From contig DASTSN010000107.1 in assembly GCA_035760665.1 (NCBI GenBank), forward strand, positions 1 to 24,261: 24,261 nucleotides of DNA, written 5' to 3'. Both the position numbers and the translations under genes were made by a program. The notes below the pieces were generated by a model that saw only the letters and a list, made by a program, of their open reading frames with translations, was not told the origin of the DNA and did not search any database. Shown here piece after piece: positions 1 to 6,377 of the stretch (position 1 is the stretch's first letter; every line of letters starts with the position of its first letter). Source of the stretch: DASTSN01 sp035760665. GTDB taxonomy: Bacteria > Bacteroidota > Bacteroidia > Chitinophagales > Chitinophagaceae.

Positions 1-15
1 TCCTGATTTTACAAT

Positions 16-23
16 TAGATTTG
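16..23 (+). promoter_or_regulatory. Putative Bacteroidota -7 box for the Kir channel gene
   Basis: TAGATTTG fits the Bacteroidota -7 consensus TAnnTTTG exactly. It ends 17 bases before the channel ATG, which implies a short leader of about ten bases. The -33 TTTG element would fall outside the window, so only half of the promoter can be judged. Confidence 0.5.
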
Positions 24-40
24 TTACAAACTTTACCACT

Positions 41-982
41 ATGTCGCTTTCTAAACGCATCAACCCTTTCCTCAAAACCAATAACGACACAGGCTTTTCT
101 AATACCGGTAACATTAATGGCGGCCGGTTTATTAACCGCAATGGCACATTCAATCTCAATAAGAAAGGCTGGCCATTCTGGGATCGTTTCAGTGTATATT
201 ATACAATGATCAGTATGCCATCCTGGAAGTTTATCATGATTATTATTTTGACATTCATTGGCATTAACCTCTTATATACGTTCGCGTATGTATTACTGGG
301 GGCCGGCGAGTTTACCGGGTTAATATACAGTTCGGGATGGGATTATTTCAAAGAAATCTATTTTTTTAGTACCGAAACCTTTACGACCGTAGGTTACGGA
401 CGAGTTAATCCAGTGGGTGATGGCGCCAATCTGGTGGCAGCTATTGAAGCCATGAGTGGATTTCTTTCCTTTGCAATTGCCACCGGCCTCATTTACGGGC
501 GGTTTGCCCGTCCACGGGCTCACCTTGCTTTTAGTGACTTCGCCATTATTGCTCCGTATCGCGATAAAACGGGGCTCATGTTCCGATTTGCCTGTTATAA
601 AGAACATCACGCCCTGACGGATGTAACGGTGCAGGTGAACCTGGCCATGCTGCTGCAGGAAAATGGGCAAACTGTGTATAAATACTACGATCTGCCGCTT
701 GAGCGCAGCAAAATTGAAAGCCTGCCCATGAACTGGACGGTTGTGCATCCCATCGACGAATTAAGTCCGCTGCTGGGTTTTACCGCTGAAGATATGAAAG
801 CTGCAGATGTAGAAATATATGTGTTGGTACGTGGTTTTAATGATGTCTATTCCAACACCGTACTACAACGTACCTCCTATACGTATAATGAAATTGAAAT
901 GAACCGGCGTTTTATTCCTATGTACCAGGAGACAGAAAATGGTACCGTGCTGGAACTGAATAAACTGAGCCAATTTGTGTAA
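41..982 (+). CDS. Inward-rectifier-type potassium channel (KirBac family)
   Basis: The 313-residue product is predicted to be an inner-membrane K+ channel in which four subunits form a pore gated by a cytoplasmic domain. The potassium selectivity filter TVGYG lies at residues 116-120, inside a pore helix reading ETFTTVGYG. It is flanked by a first membrane helix (about 62-86) and a second (about 128-152). The stretch GRFARPRAHLAFS (about 153-165) is the typical link into the immunoglobulin-like C-terminal IRK domain, which fills the rest of the protein, and QRTSYTY near residue 280 is another family-typical stretch. The length is normal for KirBac proteins. The start is the first ATG after a good -7 box. 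It is transcribed alone and is followed by a 145-base gap. What gates it cannot be read from the sequence. Confidence 0.93.
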   Translation: MSLSKRINPFLKTNNDTGFSNTGNINGGRFINRNGTFNLNKKGWPFWDRFSVYYTMISMPSWKFIMIIILTFIGINLLYTFAYVLLGAGEFTGLIYSSGWDYFKEIYFFSTETFTTVGYGRVNPVGDGANLVAAIEAMSGFLSFAIATGLIYGRFARPRAHLAFSDFAIIAPYRDKTGLMFRFACYKEHHALTDVTVQVNLAMLLQENGQTVYKYYDLPLERSKIESLPMNWTVVHPIDELSPLLGFTAEDMKAADVEIYVLVRGFNDVYSNTVLQRTSYTYNEIEMNRRFIPMYQETENGTVLELNKLSQFV

Positions 983-1068
983 AGCCCTGTACTTTCATAC
1001 AAGGTCTGCCCTGCTAAGGATGCCTCCTGTTCTGCAGGCTGCAGCATTCATGGCTATTTGGCCCTGGT

Positions 1069-1081
1069 CAAATAATATTTG
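1069..1081. repeat. Perfect inverted repeat upstream of the arsR-type gene
   Basis: CAAATA-A-TATTTG is a perfect 6-base inverted repeat with a one-base centre. Its last four bases are also the putative -33 TTTG. It may be a further binding site for a regulator, or simply the AT-rich edge of the promoter. Confidence 0.4.
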
Positions 1082-1109
1082 CGTAGCTAAATAACTACAT
1101 TTATATTTG
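1078..1109 (+). promoter_or_regulatory. Promoter of the arsR-SRPBCC-YdeI operon
   Basis: A -33 TTTG (1078-1081) and a -7 TATATTTG (1102-1109) are separated by 20 bases, matching the Bacteroidota consensus TTTG-(19-20)-TAnnTTTG in both elements and spacing. Transcription would begin about 1114-1117, only about a dozen bases before the ATG at 1128. Confidence 0.7.
1083..1098. promoter_or_regulatory. Operator-like palindrome O1 (ArsR-family)
   Basis: GTAGCTAAATAACTAC has GTAG/CTAC arms and lies between the -33 and -7 elements. It differs from the second palindrome (1108-1125) only at two central-left positions, so the two look like two copies of one operator. Autoregulation by the adjacent ArsR-type repressor is the natural reading but is inferred. 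Confidence 0.6.
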
Positions 1110-1125
1110 TAGTCAAATAACTACA
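1108..1125. promoter_or_regulatory. Operator-like palindrome O2 (ArsR-family)
   Basis: TGTAGTCAAATAACTACA has perfect 6-base arms (TGTAGT/ACTACA) around a 6-base centre. It overlaps the end of the -7 box and the expected transcription start, so a bound repressor would block initiation. It ends two bases before the ATG of the repressor gene. Confidence 0.65.
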
Positions 1126-1127
1126 TA

Positions 1128-1451
1128 ATGAATTTACGCCGCGACGTCTTCCAGGCTCTCGCAGATCCCACACGCAGGGCCATCTTACTCTTGCTGGCCT
1201 CCCAGTCCATGACCGCAGGCGCCATCGCAGCAAATTTTAATACCGCCCGACCAACGGTTTCCAGGCACCTGCAGATACTCACCGAATGCGAATTACTGGA
1301 ACAGGAGCAAAATGGCAGGGAAGTGTACTATCACATCAATGCTAAAAAAATGAAAGAAGTTGCCGACTTTATTGAACCTTTTCGCCAATTATGGGATGAC
1401 CGGTTTACAAAACTGGAAACCCTGATGAAAAAATACATACCAAAAAAATAA
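1128..1451 (+). CDS. ArsR/SdpR-type winged-helix transcriptional repressor
   Basis: This 107-residue protein is a small dimeric DNA-binding repressor. The N-terminal half reads as the ArsR fold: FQALADPTRRAILLLLA is the family-typical first helix pair, TAGAIAANFNTARPTVSRHLQIL (about residues 29-51) is the helix-turn-helix, and GREVYYHIN is the beta wing. It has no cysteine-rich metal site: the single Cys, in TECELL, lies where other families differ. A metal sensor is therefore unlikely, and it fits the non-metal branch often paired with SRPBCC proteins. It is first in a tight operon: the next ATG lies 5 bases after its stop. Two operator-like palindromes sit directly upstream, which suggests autoregulation. 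Its inducer is unknown. Confidence 0.92.
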   Translation: MNLRRDVFQALADPTRRAILLLLASQSMTAGAIAANFNTARPTVSRHLQILTECELLEQEQNGREVYYHINAKKMKEVADFIEPFRQLWDDRFTKLETLMKKYIPKK

Positions 1452-1456
1452 TCTGC

Positions 1457-1924
1457 ATGGAACGAAAAACAAACGTGCATGCCGAAGACGGCAAACAGGA
1501 TCTACTGATTACAAGAATTTTTGATTTACCAACGGATATTTTGTTTACCGCTTTCGTGGAGCCACAACTCGTAGAACAGTGGATGGGTACCAAAGTACTG
1601 AAACTGGAAGGCAAAAAGTACGGCGCTTACCAGATTGAAACCTCCGATGCGAAAGGCAATGTTGCGTTCAGGGCAAATGGCGTTTTTCACGAACTGGTAC
1701 CCCCCAGTAAAATTATCCGCACATTTGAAATGGAAAACACACCGTTTGGCGTGCAGCTTGAGGTGTATGATTTTGAAACACTAACAGATACAACCAGTAA
1801 GCTGAGTATGCATGTAATTTATGAATCAGTGGCACAAAGAGATCAGGTATTGAAATTACCCTTCGCCCGGGGTATTCATATGGCGCATAACCGGCTTCAG
1901 GCAATTTTTAGCAAACAATCATAG
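1457..1924 (+). CDS. SRPBCC domain protein, AHSA1-like
   Basis: This 155-residue cytoplasmic protein has the START-like/AHSA1 fold, named after the Hsp90 co-chaperone domain but in bacteria generally a small-ligand-binding cup. Typical stretches are ITRIFDLPTDILFTAFVEPQLVEQWM near the start (helix-grip entry with a conserved Trp), ANGVFHELVPPSKIIRTFEME in the middle, and a C-terminal helix. It lies 5 bases after the repressor gene and 3 bases before the next gene, so all three are almost certainly one transcript. ArsR-AHSA1 pairs are common in soil bacteria, but ligand and function are mostly unknown. No catalytic residues can be claimed. Confidence 0.88.
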   Translation: MERKTNVHAEDGKQDLLITRIFDLPTDILFTAFVEPQLVEQWMGTKVLKLEGKKYGAYQIETSDAKGNVAFRANGVFHELVPPSKIIRTFEMENTPFGVQLEVYDFETLTDTTSKLSMHVIYESVAQRDQVLKLPFARGIHMAHNRLQAIFSKQS

Positions 1925-1927
1925 CAA

Positions 1928-2524
1928 ATGCAAGTAAATAGCAGCCCTAATCAAAAGCTGGATTTTTTCTTTGAAAAATCTTCAACATGGCAGGCCGCCT
2001 TTCAGCAGTTGAGAACTGTTATACTCGACTGTGGTCTTACAGAAGAATTAAAATGGGGTTGCCCCTGTTATACGTACGGAGATAAAAACATTGTTTTACT
2101 CCACGGTTTTAAGAATTACTGTGCGGTATTGTTTTTCAAAGGCGCCCTATTAAGCGATCCTGAAAAAATCCTCGTTCAACAAACTGAAAACGTTCAGGCA
2201 GCAAGGCAAATACGATTTTCCAACACCCACGAAATTGCAAAATTGCAAAAGACATTGAAAGCGTACATTTTTGAAGCAATGGAAGTGGAAAAAGCCGGCC
2301 TGAAAGTAAAGTTGAAAAAAACATCCGAGTGTAAAGTCCCGGAAGAATTTCAAGTGATATTGCAAAAAAATCGCTCACTAAAAAAAGCGTTTGAAGCATT
2401 AACGCCTGGCCGGCAAAGAGCCTACCTCATTTATTTTTCACAACCCAAGCTGTCTAAAACCCGTGCAGCAAGAATTGAAAAAAATATTCCAAAAATTATG
2501 GAAGGTAAAGGATTGAATCATTGA
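1928..2524 (+). CDS. DUF1801 / YdeI-OmdA family protein
   Basis: The 198-residue protein has two visible parts. The first (about 10-115) is DUF1801-like: FEKSSTWQAAFQQLRTVILD, then LKWGCPCYTYGDKNIVLLHGF and FFKGALLSDPE. The C-terminal part (about 145-198) carries the YdeI/OmpD-associated signature: FQVILQKNRSLKKAFEALTPGRQRAYL-type text, then SKTRAARIEKNIPKIMEG. It starts 3 bases after the SRPBCC stop and closes the ArsR operon. YdeI-like proteins have been linked to stress and antimicrobial-peptide tolerance in enterobacteria, but no molecular activity is established, and none can be read here. The family call is firm; the role is not. Confidence 0.88.
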   Translation: MQVNSSPNQKLDFFFEKSSTWQAAFQQLRTVILDCGLTEELKWGCPCYTYGDKNIVLLHGFKNYCAVLFFKGALLSDPEKILVQQTENVQAARQIRFSNTHEIAKLQKTLKAYIFEAMEVEKAGLKVKLKKTSECKVPEEFQVILQKNRSLKKAFEALTPGRQRAYLIYFSQPKLSKTRAARIEKNIPKIMEGKGLNH

Positions 2525-2573
2525 CTGTCAATTTGAAATGCTGAACTAATTCAGGTATATAAAATTTGAACGC

Positions 2574-3149
2574 ATGAAGAATACCGGGATCGGAAACTCT
2601 AAATTATCTGCAAAACAGCAATCGGAACTGCTGACAGTTCTCAAAGAACGTTTTGAAAAAAACATGAACCGGCATAAAGGCATCAGCTGGACAGAGGTTG
2701 AAAACAAGTTAGCAGCACATCCGGATAAGTTATGGTCGTTAAACGAAATGGAACAAACCGGTGGTGAACCTGATGTTGTCGGCATCGATGCTGATACCGG
2801 TGCTTACGTTTTTATGGATTGTGCTGCAGAAAGCCCCCGGGGGCGCAGGAGCCTGTGTTATGACCAGGCAGCACGGGATGCCAGGAAAGAACATAAACCT
2901 TCCGGCAGTGCAATGAAAATGGCTGCTGCTATGGGTATAGAACTGTTAACGGACGAGGAATACCGCAGGCTGCAGCTGCTTGGAAACTTCGATTTGAAAA
3001 CATCAAGCTGGGTCAAAACACCCGACGGCATCAGGAAACTTGGCGGAGCGCTGTTTTGTGATCGCCGGTATAACACCGTATTTGTTTACCACAATGGCGC
3101 CGAATCATATTATGCGGCCAGGGGATTCCGCGGTTCTTTGAAACTTTAA
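2574..3149 (+). CDS. DUF4256 family protein
   Basis: The 191-residue soluble protein is recognisable as DUF4256 by the series KERFEKNMNRHKG, MEQTGGEPDVVG, FMDCAAESPRGRRSLCYD, LLTDEEYRRLQ and SWVKTPDGIRKLGGALFCDRR, ending in the GA-E-YYAARGFRG stretch. The family is widespread in soil bacteria and has no established biochemical function. The gene starts 49 bases after the DUF1801/YdeI stop on the same strand. An imperfect -7-like TATAAAATTTG precedes it (about 2558-2568, with one base too many), so it may be read through from the ArsR operon or have a weak promoter of its own. Confidence 0.85.
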   Translation: MKNTGIGNSKLSAKQQSELLTVLKERFEKNMNRHKGISWTEVENKLAAHPDKLWSLNEMEQTGGEPDVVGIDADTGAYVFMDCAAESPRGRRSLCYDQAARDARKEHKPSGSAMKMAAAMGIELLTDEEYRRLQLLGNFDLKTSSWVKTPDGIRKLGGALFCDRRYNTVFVYHNGAESYYAARGFRGSLKL

Positions 3150-3236
3150 TATTCTTTATCCTGCAAATTTTCTTTCCGGGTATTCAAACCTGTCCATTCA
3201 ATAAAGCTGGTACTGTGAAATCAGTATCTTCATTGC

Positions 3237-3347
3237 ATGAAAAAGTTTTTTTTACTCATACTTGTTTTGGGATATGCAGGATTCGATACGGATACCGAAT
3301 TGATCAATGAACTTGAGGCGATGTTCTCGATAGTACAATCCTTATGA
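3237..3347 (+). pseudogene. Short ORF with signal-peptide-like start; possible gene remnant
   Basis: An ATG at 3237 opens a 36-codon frame starting MKKFFLLILVLGYAGFDTDT and ending in a stop at 3347. The start looks like a bacterial export signal (two lysines then a hydrophobic run), but only about 20 residues follow it. It could be the 5' remnant of a secreted-protein gene lost by deletion, a small secreted peptide, or chance. It shares no frame with its neighbours. I do not recognise the family. Confidence 0.3.
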
Positions 3348-3407
3348 TTTTTTTGAATCTGAACTTTTATGCAACAGAACGATATATTACAATAAAACAG
3401 GTCAGTC

Positions 3408-3797
3408 ATGCAGCAGCCTCCTTTTTTTGCACCGCAGCTCTTTATCAATAATGGCGTTATGGATATTTCATTTTACAAAAATGCCTTCGGGGCTGAGGAA
3501 CGATTACGTTTTTCCAACGATGATGGCAGCCTGCATGTTGCCGAACTTGCTATTGAAGGAGTTATTTTTCACTTGCATGAAATCACTGCGAAAACACAGT
3601 TCTTCGCACCTGGCAAACACAATGGCACCACGGTACTCGTTGGGTTATTTGTTGCAGATGTAGATTCAGTTATGCGAAATGCCATCAAAGCCGGGGCAAC
3701 AGAAATAAGTCCGGCAAAAGATTATGAATATGGTTACCGCCAGGGAGAAATCAGGGATCCTTTTGGTCATTACTGGCTGATTCAGAAAAAAATATGA
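3408..3797 (+). CDS. VOC (glyoxalase/bleomycin-resistance fold) family protein, PhnB-like
   Basis: The 129-residue protein shows the paired beta-alpha-beta modules of the vicinal oxygen chelate fold: LFINNGVMDISFYKNAFGAEE at the start, an acidic HLHE strand mid-protein, FVADVDSVMRNAIKAGATE opening the second module, and the typical end GEIRDPFGHYWLIQ. The candidate metal ligands are the His/Glu pairs on these strands. The first half resembles PhnB-type VOC proteins, whose substrates are mostly unknown. The ATG at 3408 is the only reasonable start. It is preceded by a 258-base stretch that contains only the small ORF at 3237. No clear promoter box was found. Confidence 0.87.
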   Translation: MQQPPFFAPQLFINNGVMDISFYKNAFGAEERLRFSNDDGSLHVAELAIEGVIFHLHEITAKTQFFAPGKHNGTTVLVGLFVADVDSVMRNAIKAGATEISPAKDYEYGYRQGEIRDPFGHYWLIQKKI

Positions 3798-3933
3798 CTG
3801 CGCTTTTATTGTCAGTACAGTCATCCCCGTGGCATCATTGATACAAATGCGGCAGTTTAAAAAGCAGTGTTATAGAATGCACGCCTGGATTATTTCACAA
3901 ATTTTCTATCATCTTCAGCATATATAAACCACT

Positions 3934-3941
3934 TATATTTG
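3934..3941 (+). promoter_or_regulatory. Putative -7 box for the HAD phosphatase gene
   Basis: TATATTTG matches TAnnTTTG and is followed directly by CGCC, as in the ychF promoter (8080-8087). It lies 25 bases before the ATG. No good -33 TTTG is present at the expected distance. Confidence 0.5.
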
Positions 3942-3966
3942 CGCCGTTCTGAAACAGTATCAAATA

Positions 3967-4770
3967 ATGTACAAAGCGGTATTTATCGACATGGATGGCA
4001 CGCTGCTGCAAAGCGACCATACAATCAGCGAACGCACCAAAAAGCTATTGCTGATGCTACAGCAAAAAGGCATCCTGGTTGTTCCGGTCTCGGCAAGGCC
4101 TTTACACGGTATATTGCCAATTACGCAGCCGGTGATTACAGAAGCAATGCCGGTAGTCAGCCTCAACGGGAGTTACATTCTTCACCGGGGTGAAATAATC
4201 CGGCAGGTGATTATAGACCTGTCCAATGTCATTGCGGTTCATAACGAACTGCAGCATGAAGATGCGGCTGTAATGTTCTATAGCCAGATGGACTGGTATG
4301 CTGTGGCCGATACAGCACTGATCCGAAAAGAACAAAAAATTACGCCTGTGCCCGTTAGTATTCAGCCATTTAATCAAATTGTAGAAAAGTGGCGTTCTGA
4401 AAAGAACGGTCCCAATAAAATTATGGTAGGTGGTGACCCGGCGCTGGTTTCGATAATTGAAGAAAAGCTATTGGCACAGCATGCAGGTCAACTGAATATC
4501 TATAAATCGCAACCCCGTTATCTGGAAGTAATGAACAAGGACGCTTCCAAAAAAACCGCGATTGAATTTTTGATCGGGCAATTTGGTATCCGGCGCGAAG
4601 AGACCATTGCCATCGGCGATAATTTCAATGATAAAGAAATGATTATTTATGCCGGACAGGGAGTGGCAATGGGAAATGCCCCTGATGAAATAAAAAGCGT
4701 GGCAGATTTTGTAACGGACACCAATAACCGGGATGGCGTTGCCAGGGCGTTGGAACATTTTTTTGGTTAA
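3967..4770 (+). CDS. Cof-type HAD-IIB phosphatase
   Basis: This 267-residue cytoplasmic haloacid-dehalogenase-type hydrolase removes phosphate from small metabolites; family members act on sugar phosphates, FMN or pyridoxal phosphate. Motif I is DMDGT, with nucleophile D8 and acid/base D10. Motif II is Ser42 in SARP. The motif III lysine is 195 or 196 in DASKKTA. Motif IV is GDNFND, with D218 and D222. A cap domain of the C2 (IIB) type lies between motifs II and III. The C-terminal GVAMGNAPDEIKSVADFVT is the usual Cof ending. The length is normal. It is transcribed alone and converges on the creatininase-like gene with 41 bases between the stops. The substrate cannot be assigned. Confidence 0.92.
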   Translation: MYKAVFIDMDGTLLQSDHTISERTKKLLLMLQQKGILVVPVSARPLHGILPITQPVITEAMPVVSLNGSYILHRGEIIRQVIIDLSNVIAVHNELQHEDAAVMFYSQMDWYAVADTALIRKEQKITPVPVSIQPFNQIVEKWRSEKNGPNKIMVGGDPALVSIIEEKLLAQHAGQLNIYKSQPRYLEVMNKDASKKTAIEFLIGQFGIRREETIAIGDNFNDKEMIIYAGQGVAMGNAPDEIKSVADFVTDTNNRDGVARALEHFFG

Positions 4771-4811
4771 TGCCCCCCGCCCTGGTTACCGCCGACGAAC
4801 ACTCAATAATT

Positions 4812-5705
4812 TTATTTTCGTACCCGGTCGTAAAATTCTTTTTGCAGTTCCAGGGCTTTGGTATCGGCTTTTATGTCTTTCAAGGCTTTTACGAGTTGCC
4901 CCACCACATGATCCACGATCAGTTTCCCCAGTTCCGGCGTAGCTTTGTCACCCTCGCCGGCGTAATGGTTGGGATAATCAGCATACCACCAGATGCCGGT
5001 GTACACATTGGGAATTTCCCAGCGATGCTGGTTGGCACCTGATTCATTTTTCGCACTGTCCATTCGCATCAGCTCGGGACGCAGGTACAGCACTTCAGAT
5101 GTTTCGCGTTCACCCGCATGCTGGTCATCTCGCATATTCGATTTATGCATAGCCGTTAGCTTTTTTGTATAGGCTGAATCGTTGGAAGGCTCAAAAAAAT
5201 ACACAACGTAATTGCGGGGCTTCTCCAGCCTGGTCTGTATAAAATAGCGAATCAGTTCTGGATTGCCCCCATGACCATTGATGATTACGATCCGCTTAAA
5301 TCCGTTTCGGGCAATTTCATCACAGGTCGCTTCCAGCAAATCCCATACAACACGTTCCTGCAGGGCAAACACCCCGGGTTGATGCCTGGCTTCATTTATT
5401 TGCCCATAGAAATAATCCGGAAAAACAACAGCATATTCTTGTTTCGTTGCCCGGGATGCATATTCACGAACACGAATCAGGTCAGACCCGATCGGCACCT
5501 GCGGGCCGTGTTTTTCCAGAATTCCGATTGGTAAAATGCAGGTGTAGTTAGACTTTACCAGCGCATTTTGCCAGTCGCTTGCTGTGATCTCATCCCAGCG
5601 AGCCGGCAGATCCTGTGCGGGGGCAGTACAGTAAAATACAATCAGCAGCGTGGCAAGCAGCCATTTTTTTGTAAGCATTTTATACATGGTAAACGTATTT
5701 GTCAT
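4812..5705 (-). CDS. Exported creatininase-family amidohydrolase
   Basis: The 297-residue protein belongs to the creatininase family of metal-dependent hydrolases. The metal-binding text is visible: LPIGILEKHGPQVPIGSD gives E64, H66 and D75, INGHGGN gives H145, and DQHAGERETSE (about 195-202) is the family C-terminal motif. GHGGN rather than the GHYEN of true creatininase points to the wider, mostly uncharacterised branch, so creatinine need not be the substrate. The N-terminus has a hydrophobic export signal ending near APAQ. The first ATG (5705) leaves nine residues before MLTKKW; later ATGs at 5687 or 5678 give a tidier signal peptide and may be the true start. It stands alone and is divergent from the RRM gene. 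Confidence 0.88.
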   Translation of the reverse strand: MTNTFTMYKMLTKKWLLATLLIVFYCTAPAQDLPARWDEITASDWQNALVKSNYTCILPIGILEKHGPQVPIGSDLIRVREYASRATKQEYAVVFPDYFYGQINEARHQPGVFALQERVVWDLLEATCDEIARNGFKRIVIINGHGGNPELIRYFIQTRLEKPRNYVVYFFEPSNDSAYTKKLTAMHKSNMRDDQHAGERETSEVLYLRPELMRMDSAKNESGANQHRWEIPNVYTGIWWYADYPNHYAGEGDKATPELGKLIVDHVVGQLVKALKDIKADTKALELQKEFYDRVRK

Positions 5706-5967
5706 GAATTTACCAAATTCTGTTGTACTGGCTTACCGGTTAGAAAAATCAAACGATTGCTTGCTGATAAATTGTAGTTTTTGGTAAAAAAAGTATGTAC
5801 ATGCAGATTGCAGCAACGACATTTAATAAGAGGAAACCCGCAGGCATGAACGAAAAAATCTTGCTAAAAATAGCAGTATTAACAAATTGTACCCAGTCAT
5901 CCTAAAATTCCCGTTTACATTTACCGCCTAATGCATAAGTTGCGTACATTTATATAAAATCATTACA

Positions 5968-6312
5968 ATGACCATTTTTGTTGCAGGTCTTCCGTACGAC
6001 CTGGATGACGCAGAATTGATGGAAATCTTTGAAAAATTCGGCACCGTTAATTCTGCCAAAGTAGCCATGGATAAAGAAACCGGCAAAAGCAAAGGGTTTG
6101 CTTTTGTTGAAATGCCGAACGAAGAGGAAGCCAAAGAAGCAATCGATGGCCTTAATGATATTTCGCTTGGTAAAAAACCATTAGTAGTGCGCCAGGCCGA
6201 AGACCGTGGCAGCAAACCCGGTGGCGGAGGTTCATTCCGCGGGGGCCCCAACCGTGGTGGTGGTGGTTTTAAAAAACCCGGCGGCTTCAATCGAGATCGT
6301 AACCGGTATTAA
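5968..6312 (+). CDS. Small RRM RNA-binding protein with glycine-rich tail
   Basis: The 114-residue protein is a single RNA-recognition motif followed by a basic Gly-rich tail, the layout of the rbp/cold-inducible proteins of cyanobacteria and Bacteroidota. RNP2 is IFVAGL (3-8) and RNP1 is KGFAFVEM (42-49), with the stacking aromatics F4, F44 and F46 in place. Residues 82-107 are GGGG-, RGG- and FKKPGG-rich, suitable for RNA contact. The 262-base leader region holds two copies of TACATTTA (5916-5923 and 5945-5952), each one base off the -7 consensus, so the gene may have tandem promoters. It probably binds single-stranded RNA in the cytoplasm. Targets are unknown, but such genes are often abundantly or cold expressed. 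Confidence 0.92.
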   Translation: MTIFVAGLPYDLDDAELMEIFEKFGTVNSAKVAMDKETGKSKGFAFVEMPNEEEAKEAIDGLNDISLGKKPLVVRQAEDRGSKPGGGGSFRGGPNRGGGGFKKPGGFNRDRNRY

Positions 6313-6348
6313 CCCCCATCAGTTTTTCCGTTTTTATTAGTTACTACG

Positions 6349-6375
6349 AAAACTCCCGGCCTGGAGCAGTTTTTT
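6349..6375 (+). terminator. Possible terminator of the RRM gene
   Basis: The arms AAAACT-CC and GG-AGTTTT (with an AGC bulge) surround CGGCCT and run into six T residues. The stem is imperfect, so confidence is modest. A second AT-only perfect inverted repeat (6370-6390) overlaps the stop codon of the converging permease gene and could serve the opposite strand. Confidence 0.4.
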
Positions 6376-6377
6376 AT

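Noticed and set aside
320..748. 142-codon minus-strand ORF opposite the Kir channel gene
   Set aside because: The plus strand encodes a clear channel here; the antisense translation shows no domain.
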